In this document: piece by piece, positions 26,218 to 34,685 of the stretch
How the letters are laid out: the number at the start of each line of letters is the position of its first letter
Numbering within the stretch: the stretch's first letter is position 1
Assembly: GCA_947493695.1 (NCBI GenBank)
Contig: CANLSF010000005.1
Span: forward strand, 1-64,000
Source: an uncultured Kiloniellaceae bacterium
Lineage (GTDB): Bacteria > Pseudomonadota > Alphaproteobacteria > Kiloniellales > Kiloniellaceae
Length of the DNA stretch: 64,000 nt
Direction of reading: 5' to 3'
Notes under the pieces: generated by a model
The model's database searches: none
Told to the model about the DNA's origin: nothing
Seen by the model: the letters and a program-made list of their open reading frames with translations, nothing else
Made by a program: the position numbers and the translations under genes

Positions 26218-27247
26218 GCAACTGACGTCTGATCAGCGCCGCGCGCTCGCCTATCGTCTGACCTTCGCCGTTACAGTCGGGCTGAGCATCGAAATTCTGC
26301 GGGGCGCATTCCTGCCGCCTCTCTCCGCGGTGATTGCGGTCCAGATTTTGGCGGCGGCGCCTGCCCCGCCCGGACGCATAGCGGCTGTAATGATGGTCGT
26401 TACCGCCGCCGCGGCATCCGCTGCGGCCTTCGGCATCTCGCATTTATCGAGCGACGCGCCCCTGCTCAAGGCACTCTTTCTCTCGCTCATGTACCTCTGG
26501 GGCTTCGTCGCCTGTTTCCAGCCGCGCCTGGCCGTGCTGGGAATCATGGCCCTGACCATGCTGATCGTGGTCTCCAGCGTGACGAACAGCTCAGACGCGG
26601 CGGCACTGCTGATCATCGGAGAGATTGTTACATCGGTCGTTCAGGGCTTCTTCCTGGTCTATGTAAGCCACGCGCTCTTTCCCCACCGGGGCGCAGTCCC
26701 GGCTTCAAACGCCCCTGATGACGCAACGCACCTGCCGCCACTGATCCGCGCCGTCTTTGCGACGGCGGTGATCCTGCCGGCACACCTCTTTCTGAATGCG
26801 GACGGCGTGGCTTCGATGGTGGTTCTGCTGACCATGGCGGCCATGCTGCGCGCGACGAACCTGGACCGCTCGACCCGCTACGCTTTCGGTTTTGCCGCTG
26901 GAAACGCGGTCGGCGCCACGCTCGCGGCCCTTTCGGTGTTCGCTCTCACGCAGCAGCTTGAGGCTGCGCTTCTGATATTGCTGGTATTGGCGACCGCCGG
27001 TTTTTTTGCAGCGCGCATTGCCAAAGGCGATGGCCCCTCGCAGATCTTTGTTCCGGGATTGATCGCCTACTGCATGCTCTTTGGCCTGGTCTATTCAACC
27101 GCACCGCTGGGCGATTCGGTCGACATATTCGGGCGGGTGGCGCAGATCCTTGGAGCCGCGATCTATGTGATCGCCATGGCCAGTCTCTTACTGCCGATCG
27201 GGCGGGGAATCGTCTCTAAGCAATCGCCGGGACTGGACGAAACCTAG
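26207..27247 (+). CDS. DUF2955/FUSC-like membrane efflux protein
   Basis: A 346-residue inner-membrane protein with about 9-10 hydrophobic segments, arranged as two halves (residues 15-160 and 175-340). It resembles the DUF2955 family, related to fusaric-acid/aromatic-acid exporters that pair with HlyD-type adaptors. Substrate unknown. Start overlaps the end of the adaptor gene. No outer-membrane partner is in the window. Confidence 0.85.
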   Translation: MSPEQLTSDQRRALAYRLTFAVTVGLSIEILRGAFLPPLSAVIAVQILAAAPAPPGRIAAVMMVVTAAAASAAAFGISHLSSDAPLLKALFLSLMYLWGFVACFQPRLAVLGIMALTMLIVVSSVTNSSDAAALLIIGEIVTSVVQGFFLVYVSHALFPHRGAVPASNAPDDATHLPPLIRAVFATAVILPAHLFLNADGVASMVVLLTMAAMLRATNLDRSTRYAFGFAAGNAVGATLAALSVFALTQQLEAALLILLVLATAGFFAARIAKGDGPSQIFVPGLIAYCMLFGLVYSTAPLGDSVDIFGRVAQILGAAIYVIAMASLLLPIGRGIVSKQSPGLDET

Positions 27248-27257
27248 GTCTGCGCCA

Positions 27258-27273
27258 GAGTGCAACCGCACTC
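27258..27273. terminator. Short hairpin between convergent DUF2955 and MarC genes
   Basis: GAGTGC-AACC-GCACTC at 27258-27273 forms a compact 6-bp stem that overlaps the final codons of the MarC gene. It lies 11 bases after the DUF2955 stop. No T-run is present, so its terminator role is only suggested by its position between convergent genes. Confidence 0.35.
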
Positions 27274-27922
27274 AGTGAGCAGCGCCGCCGCCTGTGATGA
27301 CCCCCAGTCCTCTTAGTCCCAGCACCATCATCTCCACGGCCAGCGCGGTCAGCAGAATCCCGAAGATCACTTCGGAAATCACCAGCTTTGTTGGCGTCAT
27401 GCGTTTGGCGACAAACTCGATGTTCCGGAAAACCAGCAAGTCGAACGCGCCGACCACGAGGATCAGACCAACGACCAGTCCCCAGGACAGCAGATCCGGA
27501 ACCTTGCTGGAGGCCACGATCAAAATGACAATGCCCGCCGGGTTCAGCATATAGGGAATAGCCAGCGGATAGAGCGCGAGATGATCGTCATCCTCCGGCT
27601 CTGAAACTTTGGTTTCGGCCTTGTGATCTGATGCCGTGATCATTTTCAGGGAAATCGTCATCAATACGATTCCACCCGCAACGCTGACGGCTCCGGCGGA
27701 GACATGCAGCAGGTTCATCAGGAAGTTTCCGATCAGGAAGAGGATCAGCGCGGCAGACACCCCGATAAGCACCATCCTGGTACCGATTTTCTTCTTGCGC
27801 GCCGGCTCGAAGCCCTTCGTCGCATCCAAAAAGGGAACGAGGGCGATCTTCGGCCCCATCCCGATCAGCAGGAGCAGCAGGAGGTTCGTGACCAACGCCA
27901 GATCGAGTACTGAAAAATCCAA
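27272..27922 (-). CDS. MarC-family integral membrane protein
   Basis: A 216-residue, six-helix membrane protein of the MarC/UPF0056 family (MGPKIALVPFLDATKGFEP near the start; IPYMLNPAGIVILIVASS in the fourth segment, a variant of the family IPLLAGPGAI motif). Between helices 3 and 4 is a charged loop KAETKVSEPEDDDHLALY. Transport function is not established for the family. The best start is TTG at 27922, four bases behind a strong GGGGGGAAGGG run. Confidence 0.82.
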   Translation of the reverse strand: MDFSVLDLALVTNLLLLLLIGMGPKIALVPFLDATKGFEPARKKKIGTRMVLIGVSAALILFLIGNFLMNLLHVSAGAVSVAGGIVLMTISLKMITASDHKAETKVSEPEDDDHLALYPLAIPYMLNPAGIVILIVASSKVPDLLSWGLVVGLILVVGAFDLLVFRNIEFVAKRMTPTKLVISEVIFGILLTALAVEMMVLGLRGLGVITGGGAAH

Positions 27923-28153
27923 AAACCCTTCCCCCCTTGGACGCAAAACGATGCGCGATTAGCTCATCCTAGACCGGATCAAGGGTAGCCGGAACCACTT
28001 TATGGTTTCGTCAAAACATCTGCGTCCGTGTCACGTTTGCAGCACCATAGTGGTCAGAGGTCGCGGGTTCATTATGAAGAAGCATCAGACTCCGCATGCA
28101 CCTGCGCAGCGACAACGAAGGCGTCGATCACGTCCTTTGGCTTTGCCGAGTCT

Positions 28154-29014
28154 TCAACCGGCGAGCTTCGCCTGATCCATCTGTGCCGCCTGACCCAAGG
28201 CATCGAACACCACACGGATGCGGGCATTGCGCCGCAAACCCTTGTGACAGACGATCCAGAGTTCGCTTGAACCTTGGGGTAAAGGCCCGGAGAGGCGTGT
28301 GAGGTTGGGCCACTGTTCACCCAGGATCATGGGGATCACGGCGACACCCGCACCGTTTGCCGCCAGACTGGCGCTCAGGATCAGACCGTTCGAATAGGTC
28401 TGAATTTTTCTGTCCGGCGAAGTGATATCCTTGGACTGCAAAATTTTCTCGGCAAATTCCAGCTGGCTGTAGCCGATGACCGGCCCTTCAGCGTCATCTG
28501 TCTCAGAGCTTTTCCGACCGTATTTCGCCCAGGTCAGGTCAGAGAGTTTGCGGCCGACGAGCGTGTCATCGCTTGGCCGGTTGGGACGAAGCGCCAGATC
28601 GGCTTCTCGGTTGGCAAGATTGAGCATGCGATCCTCGGAAAGCACCTCAAACACCAGGTTCGGATAGAGTTTGGCCAAGGTCGGAAGATGCCGCGCGAGG
28701 AAAAACTGCGACAGGACTTCGGGCGCAGTGATTGTCACCCTGCCCTGCAGAGACTGATCGCCGCCGTAAACCAGCCGCTCGGCGCGAAAGACCTCCTGCT
28801 CCATCCGCTCCGCTGCCAATGCCAGTTCGCTCCCGAGCTGGGTTGCTTCGTACAGGCCTTCATCCCGACGAAAAAGCGGCTCGCTGCAGCCCTCTTCGAT
28901 CTTCTCCAGGCGCCGGTAGATCGTTGAAAGGGTCAGGCCGAGAGACTTCGCGGCTGGCGCAAGTTTCCTGCAGCGCACGACAGCCAGTATAATTCTGTAA
29001 TCATCCCACTTCAT
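28154..29014 (-). CDS. LysR-family transcriptional regulator
   Basis: A 286-residue LysR-type regulator: HTH in residues 1-60 (MKWDDYRIILAVVRCRKLAP, LTLSTIYRRLEKIE), then a substrate-binding domain of two alpha/beta lobes. It begins 9 bases after the end of the cystathionine-lyase-like gene at 29024 on the same strand, so the two are probably co-transcribed. Its target and ligand are not evident; the neighbouring enzyme suggests sulfur amino acids. Confidence 0.88.
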   Translation of the reverse strand: MKWDDYRIILAVVRCRKLAPAAKSLGLTLSTIYRRLEKIEEGCSEPLFRRDEGLYEATQLGSELALAAERMEQEVFRAERLVYGGDQSLQGRVTITAPEVLSQFFLARHLPTLAKLYPNLVFEVLSEDRMLNLANREADLALRPNRPSDDTLVGRKLSDLTWAKYGRKSSETDDAEGPVIGYSQLEFAEKILQSKDITSPDRKIQTYSNGLILSASLAANGAGVAVIPMILGEQWPNLTRLSGPLPQGSSELWIVCHKGLRRNARIRVVFDALGQAAQMDQAKLAG

Positions 29015-29023
29015 TGCTCTGGC

Positions 29024-30235
29024 TCACCCCAGGCGCGCGGAGGTCAAACCTGCATCGGCGCCGCGGGCCATTCTCTGATCGAGTTCACCGAAGAACCGGG
29101 CGAGGTCCGTGGTGAGCACATCGGTCTGTTCCAGTCCAATGCTCAGTCGCAATACGATGTCGGGGCCCTGCCAGGTCTTACTTCTGTGATCACTCTCCAC
29201 CGGCATCGGCACCATCAGGCTTTTGGTTCCGCCCCAGGATGCGCCGATCGAAAAGCTCTCCAGAACATCGAATGCATGGCTAAGATGCGGCAGGGCTGCC
29301 TCCTCCAACAGGACGGAGAAAACGCCGCTCGCGCCGGAGAAATCACGTTTCCAGAGCGCGTGCCCCGGACAGGACGGCAATGCGGGATGCAGCACCTGCT
29401 TCGTGACAGCCTGAGCCGCAATCCACCGGGCGACCTTAAGGGCGGAGGCTTGCGATTTTTCGAGACGGATGTAGAGCGTTTCCAGGCCGCGCAGCACCAG
29501 GCCGCAGTCATCCGGCGAAGTGCCCAGTCCCATCCGCCCGGCCGCAGCCTTGATCTTCTGCCCCAGAACCTCGTCCGACGTCGTGACGGAGCCCATCAGA
29601 ATATCCGAATGCCCCGAAATATATTTGCTCAAAGCCTCGACGACGATATCTGCGCCATGTTGCAGGGGTTTAAAAAGAAGGGGCGTCGCCCAGGAATTGT
29701 CGCAGCCGACAAGCGCTCCATTAGCATGTGCAATCCGTGCAATCTCACCCACGTCCTGGAACTCCATTGTTGTGGAGCCCGGTGATTCGATCCAGACAAG
29801 GTCGGTTGTCCGGTCGATCCGGCTCTGCAGGTCAAGCAGGTCTGTGGGGTCGTAGAATTGAACCTCGACGTTCAGCGCCGACAGCTCGTTTTCTGCGAAA
29901 TCGCGAACTGGTGGATAGACCGAGTCCGGCAGGAGAATCTTGCCGCCTGCTGGGACCAGGGCCAGGATTGGCAGGGCGATCGCCGCCTGACCCGAGGGGA
30001 CCAGAACCGTACGCGCACCCTGCTCCAGATCCGTCAGCGTTTTCTCGAGAAACCTGTGGGTCGGCGTCCCATAGAGGCCGTAGATATAGCCATCGACATC
30101 GCGGCTATGCCTGGCTCCATAAGCCGCCGCGTTCGGGAACCGGATCGTTGAGGCGCGGCATATAGGTGTCGTCAGGCTTTCGTAGCCCCGAAAGGAAACA
30201 GTCGATTTTGTCACGCATCTGGTCTGGTCATCCAT
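29024..30235 (-). CDS. Cystathionine beta-lyase family PLP enzyme
   Basis: A 403-residue Cys/Met metabolism PLP-dependent enzyme, fold type I. The cofactor lysine is K204 in SKYISGHSDI; IYGLYGTPTHRFLEKTL and WIESPGSTTMEFQDV are typical of cystathionine beta-lyases (MetC group), which split cystathionine to homocysteine, pyruvate and ammonia. A methionine gamma-lyase-like or transsulfuration activity cannot be excluded. ATG at 30235 has GAGGAAG in front. It is divergent from a LysR gene at 30350 and followed by another LysR gene, a dual-regulator arrangement. Confidence 0.9.
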   Translation of the reverse strand: MDDQTRCVTKSTVSFRGYESLTTPICRASTIRFPNAAAYGARHSRDVDGYIYGLYGTPTHRFLEKTLTDLEQGARTVLVPSGQAAIALPILALVPAGGKILLPDSVYPPVRDFAENELSALNVEVQFYDPTDLLDLQSRIDRTTDLVWIESPGSTTMEFQDVGEIARIAHANGALVGCDNSWATPLLFKPLQHGADIVVEALSKYISGHSDILMGSVTTSDEVLGQKIKAAAGRMGLGTSPDDCGLVLRGLETLYIRLEKSQASALKVARWIAAQAVTKQVLHPALPSCPGHALWKRDFSGASGVFSVLLEEAALPHLSHAFDVLESFSIGASWGGTKSLMVPMPVESDHRSKTWQGPDIVLRLSIGLEQTDVLTTDLARFFGELDQRMARGADAGLTSARLG

Positions 30236-30349
30236 CTTGGCTTCCTCAAATTTTGCGAAGCCATTTGACATAGGCGAAGGCATTCCGTCGAATACCAAAA
30301 AATGCGCAGTCTATTCCCTGAAGTTATTGTTTTTTGAGAACGGGAAATC

Positions 30350-31228
30350 GTGAACTTTCGTCAGATCGAGATCTTTCGAGCCGTAATGATCAACGGCACC
30401 ACCACTGCGGCCGCTGAGGCGCTGCGTGTCTCGCAACCCGCGGTCAGCAAGACCCTTCAGGAGCTGGAATACGGCATTGGCTTCAAGCTGTTCGAGCGGA
30501 TCAAGGGACGCCTGAAACCGACCGCGGAAGGGGCGTTGTTCTTTAAGGAAGTCGAGCAGAGCTTTGCAGGGCTCGTCCATCTGCGGGCCTCGGCTGCGCG
30601 AATCCGGGATTTCGGTTCAGGTGAAATCCGGATCGCCTCGCTCTCCGCGCTGAGCACCAACGTTTTGCCGAAGGCCCTGAGGGCCTTTCAGAAACAGCAC
30701 CCGAAGGTCTCGATTACCTTTCAGACCCATTCGTCCCTGGAGGTGCGCAACCTGGTGGCCGCGGGTCAATTCGATCTGGGGATCGCGGCGGATGAAATCG
30801 ACCAGACGGGCATCGGGATCAAGCCCTTCGCCAACTACAAGGTCATGGTTGCCCTGCCCGAAGGTCACCCGCTTTGCGCAAAGGAGGTGCTGCGGCCAGG
30901 CGATCTCGACGGCTGGAATTTCATCGCGCTCGCCCCTGAGGACACCACCCGGCAGCAGGCCGAACGCCTCCTGGAACAGGCCGACAGCAAACCCAAGATC
31001 GTTTTGGAAACCGCATACTCCACGACCATCTGCGCTATGGTTCAGGCGGGCATCGGCATCGGCCTGGTCAACCCGATCAACGCAAAGCTCTTCCTCGGTC
31101 ACGGTCTGACCCTGCGGCCGTTCGAACCCAGGCTCGAATTCCGCACACTCCTAATCCAGCCGACCAACCGGAAACCGGCCCAGATCATTCTGGATTTCAT
31201 CGACGGACTCTATGCAGTCGCGCATTAA
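30350..31228 (+). CDS. LysR-family transcriptional regulator
   Basis: A 292-residue LysR regulator. The HTH (FRQIEIFRAVMINGTTTAAA, LRVSQPAVSKTLQELE) is close to those of LysR members that control aromatic or amino-acid pathways. The C-terminal effector domain includes AAGQFDLGIAADEIDQTGI. A GTG start is used. It is divergent from the cystathionine-lyase-like gene with about 114 bp between starts, so it most likely regulates that gene. Confidence 0.9.
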   Translation: MNFRQIEIFRAVMINGTTTAAAEALRVSQPAVSKTLQELEYGIGFKLFERIKGRLKPTAEGALFFKEVEQSFAGLVHLRASAARIRDFGSGEIRIASLSALSTNVLPKALRAFQKQHPKVSITFQTHSSLEVRNLVAAGQFDLGIAADEIDQTGIGIKPFANYKVMVALPEGHPLCAKEVLRPGDLDGWNFIALAPEDTTRQQAERLLEQADSKPKIVLETAYSTTICAMVQAGIGIGLVNPINAKLFLGHGLTLRPFEPRLEFRTLLIQPTNRKPAQIILDFIDGLYAVAH

Positions 31229-31363
31229 AGTAGCGGCGGGGGTATGGGCAGAAAACAAAGATCTGCGATACCCCGCTCTTGAGAAGAGATATGCGCGACA
31301 ACAGACATTGACCTGGATATCCTGAACACCAGCCCCCCACAATCGATTGCAACAGGTCGCCAG

Positions 31364-31831
31364 TTGAACGCAAAAGCCAATCCAATCATCCATACCTCCC
31401 GTGACGGCATCAAATTTTGGGTCGAGTATGATTCGCACCGGATCTTGACGGATAAGCCCGACACCTACCTGGAAGAGCTCAAAATTGGGTCCGTGGCCGC
31501 CACATGGTTCAGATTGGTCCTGCACCTAGACGGACACCCGATTGAATTCGCGGGGCCTGATGGTATGCCCTATGAGTTCCGGAGAGAACACAACCCTGCG
31601 GGTGCCCCTCCGATGCTCGCCTTCTGGCGCTTTTCCGGCCTTGGGGAGCTCGGCGACCATTTCACCAGCCGCGCGCAGCAGGATCGCGCGGTGCGGCTAT
31701 TGACCGACATGCTTATCAACTTTAAGCGGGATTGGGTCGGCGCCCGAATTGGCGAGACACAAACGGCGACAGTGGAGTTTTCACAGCAATTTCAGGTCGC
31801 TCTGGATCAAGGTCATTGCATCAGGAAATGA
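31364..31831 (+). CDS. Hypothetical protein, 155 aa
   Basis: An unrecognised frame encoding 155 residues with no signal peptide or membrane segment. It looks globular: a beta-rich part with many aromatic residues (FWVEYDSHRILTDKPDTYL, YGMPYEF-like), then an alpha-rich C-terminus. Start is uncertain: TTG at 31364 is the only usual start in frame after the upstream stop at about 31278. It follows the LysR gene on the same strand by 135 bp. Confidence 0.55.
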   Translation: MNAKANPIIHTSRDGIKFWVEYDSHRILTDKPDTYLEELKIGSVAATWFRLVLHLDGHPIEFAGPDGMPYEFRREHNPAGAPPMLAFWRFSGLGELGDHFTSRAQQDRAVRLLTDMLINFKRDWVGARIGETQTATVEFSQQFQVALDQGHCIRK

Positions 31832-31853
31832 ACGGGTAAATGCCGGATCGAGA

Positions 31854-31910
31854 TCACGTCTCACTTGGCGCGCAAGGCGTCAAAACACCATTGCACAGAA
31901 TGAGACGTGA
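31854..31910. repeat. Inverted repeat between convergent genes
   Basis: Perfect 10-bp arms TCACGTCTCA (31854-31863) and TGAGACGTGA (31901-31910) enclose 37 bp. They lie after the hypothetical gene and before the convergent hydrolase stop. The loop is large and no T-run is present, so it fits a protein-binding site or degraded repeat better than an intrinsic terminator. Confidence 0.45.
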
Positions 31911-32010
31911 CCCTGACATTCAAGGCATCACTGTTTCGGCGTAAGCAGTGTTGCACCACGTGCGCTGGGGGCCACCGGCCCCCAGGGTCGTTTCTTGGTG
32001 GGCCATCGCC

Positions 32011-32847
32011 CTATGCGGCAGCGGCTCGGATTTGCGCCACGGCTTCTTCCGTACTCCAGACCGCATTTGCGATGAAGCGGAAATTGATGAGCGCGGCCAG
32101 GTACCCATCACCTTCCGGCAGTTGGGCTGCGGCCGTCGCATCACGGACAACGGCAACCTCGAAACCGTTTTCGATCAGCTCACGCATGTGCGATTCAGTA
32201 CAGAGGTTGGCAGACATGCCCGCCAAAATGACCTGATCGACACCCTGCTTGCGCAGTTGCAGCGTCAGGTCGTTGGTATCGTTGCCGTAGACCTTGTGGG
32301 GCGAGGTGACGATTGTCTTGCCATCGTTGATGTAAGGCTTGTAGCGCGCCAGCCAATCCGCACCCGAGCCTTCGAACCCCTCCACATCCAAGGCGCTCTT
32401 GCGGTCGAACATTCCGATCTGGTGCATCAGCTTTTCCAACGCGCCTTCGAACTTCCACCCGTGGTCGGTTGGAAAGTAGTAATGCGGCGAAACGGCAACG
32501 GTGATGTCGTGGTCCTTGGCGGTTCGGAACAGGGTTTCGATGTTTTCCACCGTGTTGTGCTCTTCGACGGAGGCGCCGATCACGCCCCAGGTCACGCCTT
32601 CGGGGCTTAGGAAATCGTTCTGAGGGTCGGTCACGACCAGCGCGGCCCGGCTCAGATCGAGCTTCATGTCAGAGGCCGGCAATCCCGGCTCCGCCGGATC
32701 GGCGTAGGGGTTGTCCGCATCCTGGGCCTGAGCGGTGCCTGCCAGGGTTGCGGCCGCCACGACCGCCGAACCTGCCAGTCCGGTCGTCAGCGCCTCGCGG
32801 CGGGAGAGTTTCTTGCCGCCGTGGTCCTGGTCATCGCAATTGCACAT
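32011..32847 (-). CDS. Tat-exported isochorismatase-like cysteine hydrolase
   Basis: A 278-residue hydrolase of the isochorismatase/cysteine hydrolase family. The catalytic triad is visible: D74 (VVTDPQNDFL), K185 (TSPHKVYG) and C216 (MSANLCTES). Unusually the protein has a Tat-type N-terminus (LSRREALTTGLAG, residues 14-26) and a signal-like hydrophobic tract ending AQAQD, so the enzyme probably acts in the periplasm. Substrate unknown: isochorismatase relatives hydrolyse nicotinamide, biuret or similar amides. Divergent from the AraC-type regulator at 32975. Confidence 0.87.
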   Translation of the reverse strand: MCNCDDQDHGGKKLSRREALTTGLAGSAVVAAATLAGTAQAQDADNPYADPAEPGLPASDMKLDLSRAALVVTDPQNDFLSPEGVTWGVIGASVEEHNTVENIETLFRTAKDHDITVAVSPHYYFPTDHGWKFEGALEKLMHQIGMFDRKSALDVEGFEGSGADWLARYKPYINDGKTIVTSPHKVYGNDTNDLTLQLRKQGVDQVILAGMSANLCTESHMRELIENGFEVAVVRDATAAAQLPEGDGYLAALINFRFIANAVWSTEEAVAQIRAAAA

Positions 32848-32974
32848 AGGGTCGTTCCTTTTTTTGATGTATCTAGGACTCTAAGATGCGCCACCCGATG
32901 TGCCTTTTCGTCTTGATTTTGACCGCGCGCGGAAATTACCGTGACGGCGCTTGGATCTGGGTCATTATGGCGAG

Positions 32975-33892
32975 ATGAGCTTCGACCATATTTTCGACCA
33001 GCTGGACATCCGTACCGAACCCTTTGCGATCTGCGAGATCCACGGAACCTGCCACGTCGCACTCAAGCCGGATTCAGCGGTTACACTGCACTACATCCTG
33101 TCCGGCGAGGGACAGATCACGATCCGTAAGCAGCCGCCAATCAAGATCGGCAAGGGCAGCCTCGTCTTGATTCCGTCGCTGAGCAGCCATGAGGTTTTGA
33201 ACGAGGGCGCAAGGGTCGTGCCGGGCCCGGCCTGCAAGCCAGCCGCATTAAACCTGGCACGAATTCTGAAGTCTGCCCCCGAGGAGGAGCCTTCAGCGAG
33301 CCGTCTGGTTGCGCTTTGCGCCCACGTGAATATCGGGCTGATGGGGGCGACCGATGTTGTCAATTTGATCCGCGAGCCTTTGGTCGCTCAAGCCGCCGAG
33401 GGGAGTGCGTTGCTTGCCCTGGTCGAAACACTGATGCACGAAGTGTCTGAACCACGTGTCGGAAGCCGCGCCTTGATCCGCGCTATTTTGCTGCAAGCCG
33501 TTATCGACATGCTGCGCAATCGGATAGCGGCAGAGGACAGCACGATGGATTGGATGGCTGCCTTGCGCGATCCCATGATCTGGAAGGCCATGAGCGCTAT
33601 GCTGGACAATCCTGGTCATCCGCATTCAGTTGAATCCCTGGCGGAGGTTGCCGGTATGAGCCGGGCCGCTTTTGCGAAACGCTTTACCGAGGCTTATGGC
33701 GCGGGTCCGATGGAATTGCTGCGCAGTTTGCGTATACGCAAGGCTGGCGAACTGCTGCGCAACACAAATCTACCCGTGAAGCGGGTCGCCGAAACCATTG
33801 GCTTTTCAAGCCGAAGCGCCTTCAGTCGAACCTTCGAGGCAACCTCCGGCCAAAGCCCGGGCGCGTTTCGCAAGGAGGCAAGAGCGTCGTGA
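32975..33892 (+). CDS. AraC-family transcriptional regulator (cupin-type ligand domain)
   Basis: A 305-residue regulator. The N-terminal half (residues 15-190) is a cupin-like ligand domain (ALKPDSAVTLHYILSGEGQI) and the C-terminus holds two HTHs, the first VESLAEVAGMSRAAFAKRF, the second VKRVAETIGFSSRSAFSRTF. I start at the ATG at 32975 after GGCGAG, instead of the TTG 24 bases upstream. It is divergent from the Tat-exported hydrolase, its likely target. Confidence 0.88.
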   Translation: MSFDHIFDQLDIRTEPFAICEIHGTCHVALKPDSAVTLHYILSGEGQITIRKQPPIKIGKGSLVLIPSLSSHEVLNEGARVVPGPACKPAALNLARILKSAPEEEPSASRLVALCAHVNIGLMGATDVVNLIREPLVAQAAEGSALLALVETLMHEVSEPRVGSRALIRAILLQAVIDMLRNRIAAEDSTMDWMAALRDPMIWKAMSAMLDNPGHPHSVESLAEVAGMSRAAFAKRFTEAYGAGPMELLRSLRIRKAGELLRNTNLPVKRVAETIGFSSRSAFSRTFEATSGQSPGAFRKEARAS

Positions 33893-34284
33893 GTTCGGTT
33901 CTGTCTTTTTGTCGGCCCCGACCCCGTGTCGCTGCTAGAGCGGCTTTTCCCGACTTCGATGACCCGAACAGAGACTAACCGCTCAGGCATCTTGTTGTCA
34001 CTTGAGCCCGAAAGACAGCTCAGTGGATAAGACAAATTTTTCCAGCGGTCAGTGGAGGTGCAATGACCGGAAAACTGGAAAGCCCCCGTAATAAAGCAAA
34101 AGCGGGGTGCGCAACTCGACGCGCAAAGATCATAAGGTCTTGCGAAAACAGAAGTCGATGCTGAAGTAGGTGCGGTCTGGTCCGATATTGTGCGTCTGGC
34201 AGTAATGCGTGGCACACAAATTCGGACCTGCCCCTCGTCATAGAATGTCGAGTTAAACTACCGATTTTGGTACGGAACCACCCT
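33893..34284. other. Non-coding gap, possibly degraded DNA
   Basis: This 392-bp stretch has no convincing gene. A 33-codon frame beginning with ATG at 34063 behind GTGGAGG (running to about 34164) has a plausible ribosome site but gives a short, basic, low-complexity peptide. Composition is closer to that of degraded sequence than to that of the neighbours. No inverted repeats of insertion-sequence type are visible. Confidence 0.3.
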
Positions 34285-34656
34285 CTACATCGCAATGAGG
34301 GTGCCGATTAGGTCTCCCCGAACACCAATGGTCTTTGGTGACGAGCCGCCTTTGTCACGAATAGCAAAACCGAACTCGTCGGTAAGTGGATCGTAGAATT
34401 CCAGGTAATCGCCTAATTCTGCAACAACCCAATAATTCGCTTCATCAGGGGGAGATTTGGATATCTGCTCCAATGAGCCTCTGAGCACAAATCGCTGCTC
34501 GTACGGCTTAATAAGAGCGTCTTTCAATTTTTCGATATGCGAACGGATTTTGGCTTCCGGCCAAGGTGAACCAATTGCTGTGCCGGGAGCCGGCGCCACG
34601 TATTCGAACGATGCGATCTCATGTTCTACAAGTCTTTGTAACTCTTGTCGGGTCAT
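34285..34656 (-). CDS. Hypothetical protein, 123 aa
   Basis: A 123-residue protein of unknown family, acidic and apparently soluble. The sequence PYEQRFVLRGSLEQ and YWVVAELGDYLEFYDPLTDE suggests a small mixed fold. The ATG at 34656 sits directly behind a strong AAGGAGAG site. It follows the disulfide oxidoreductase gene by 29 bases on the same strand and is probably co-transcribed with it, so a role linked to that enzyme is possible. Confidence 0.7.
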   Translation of the reverse strand: MTRQELQRLVEHEIASFEYVAPAPGTAIGSPWPEAKIRSHIEKLKDALIKPYEQRFVLRGSLEQISKSPPDEANYWVVAELGDYLEFYDPLTDEFGFAIRDKGGSSPKTIGVRGDLIGTLIAM

Positions 34657-34685
34657 TCTCCCGCCCTCTCCTTAAAGCCCACCCC

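Noticed and set aside
33694-34215. 173-codon minus frame overlapping the AraC gene
   Set aside because: Overlaps the AraC helix-turn-helix region and lacks a protein-like composition.
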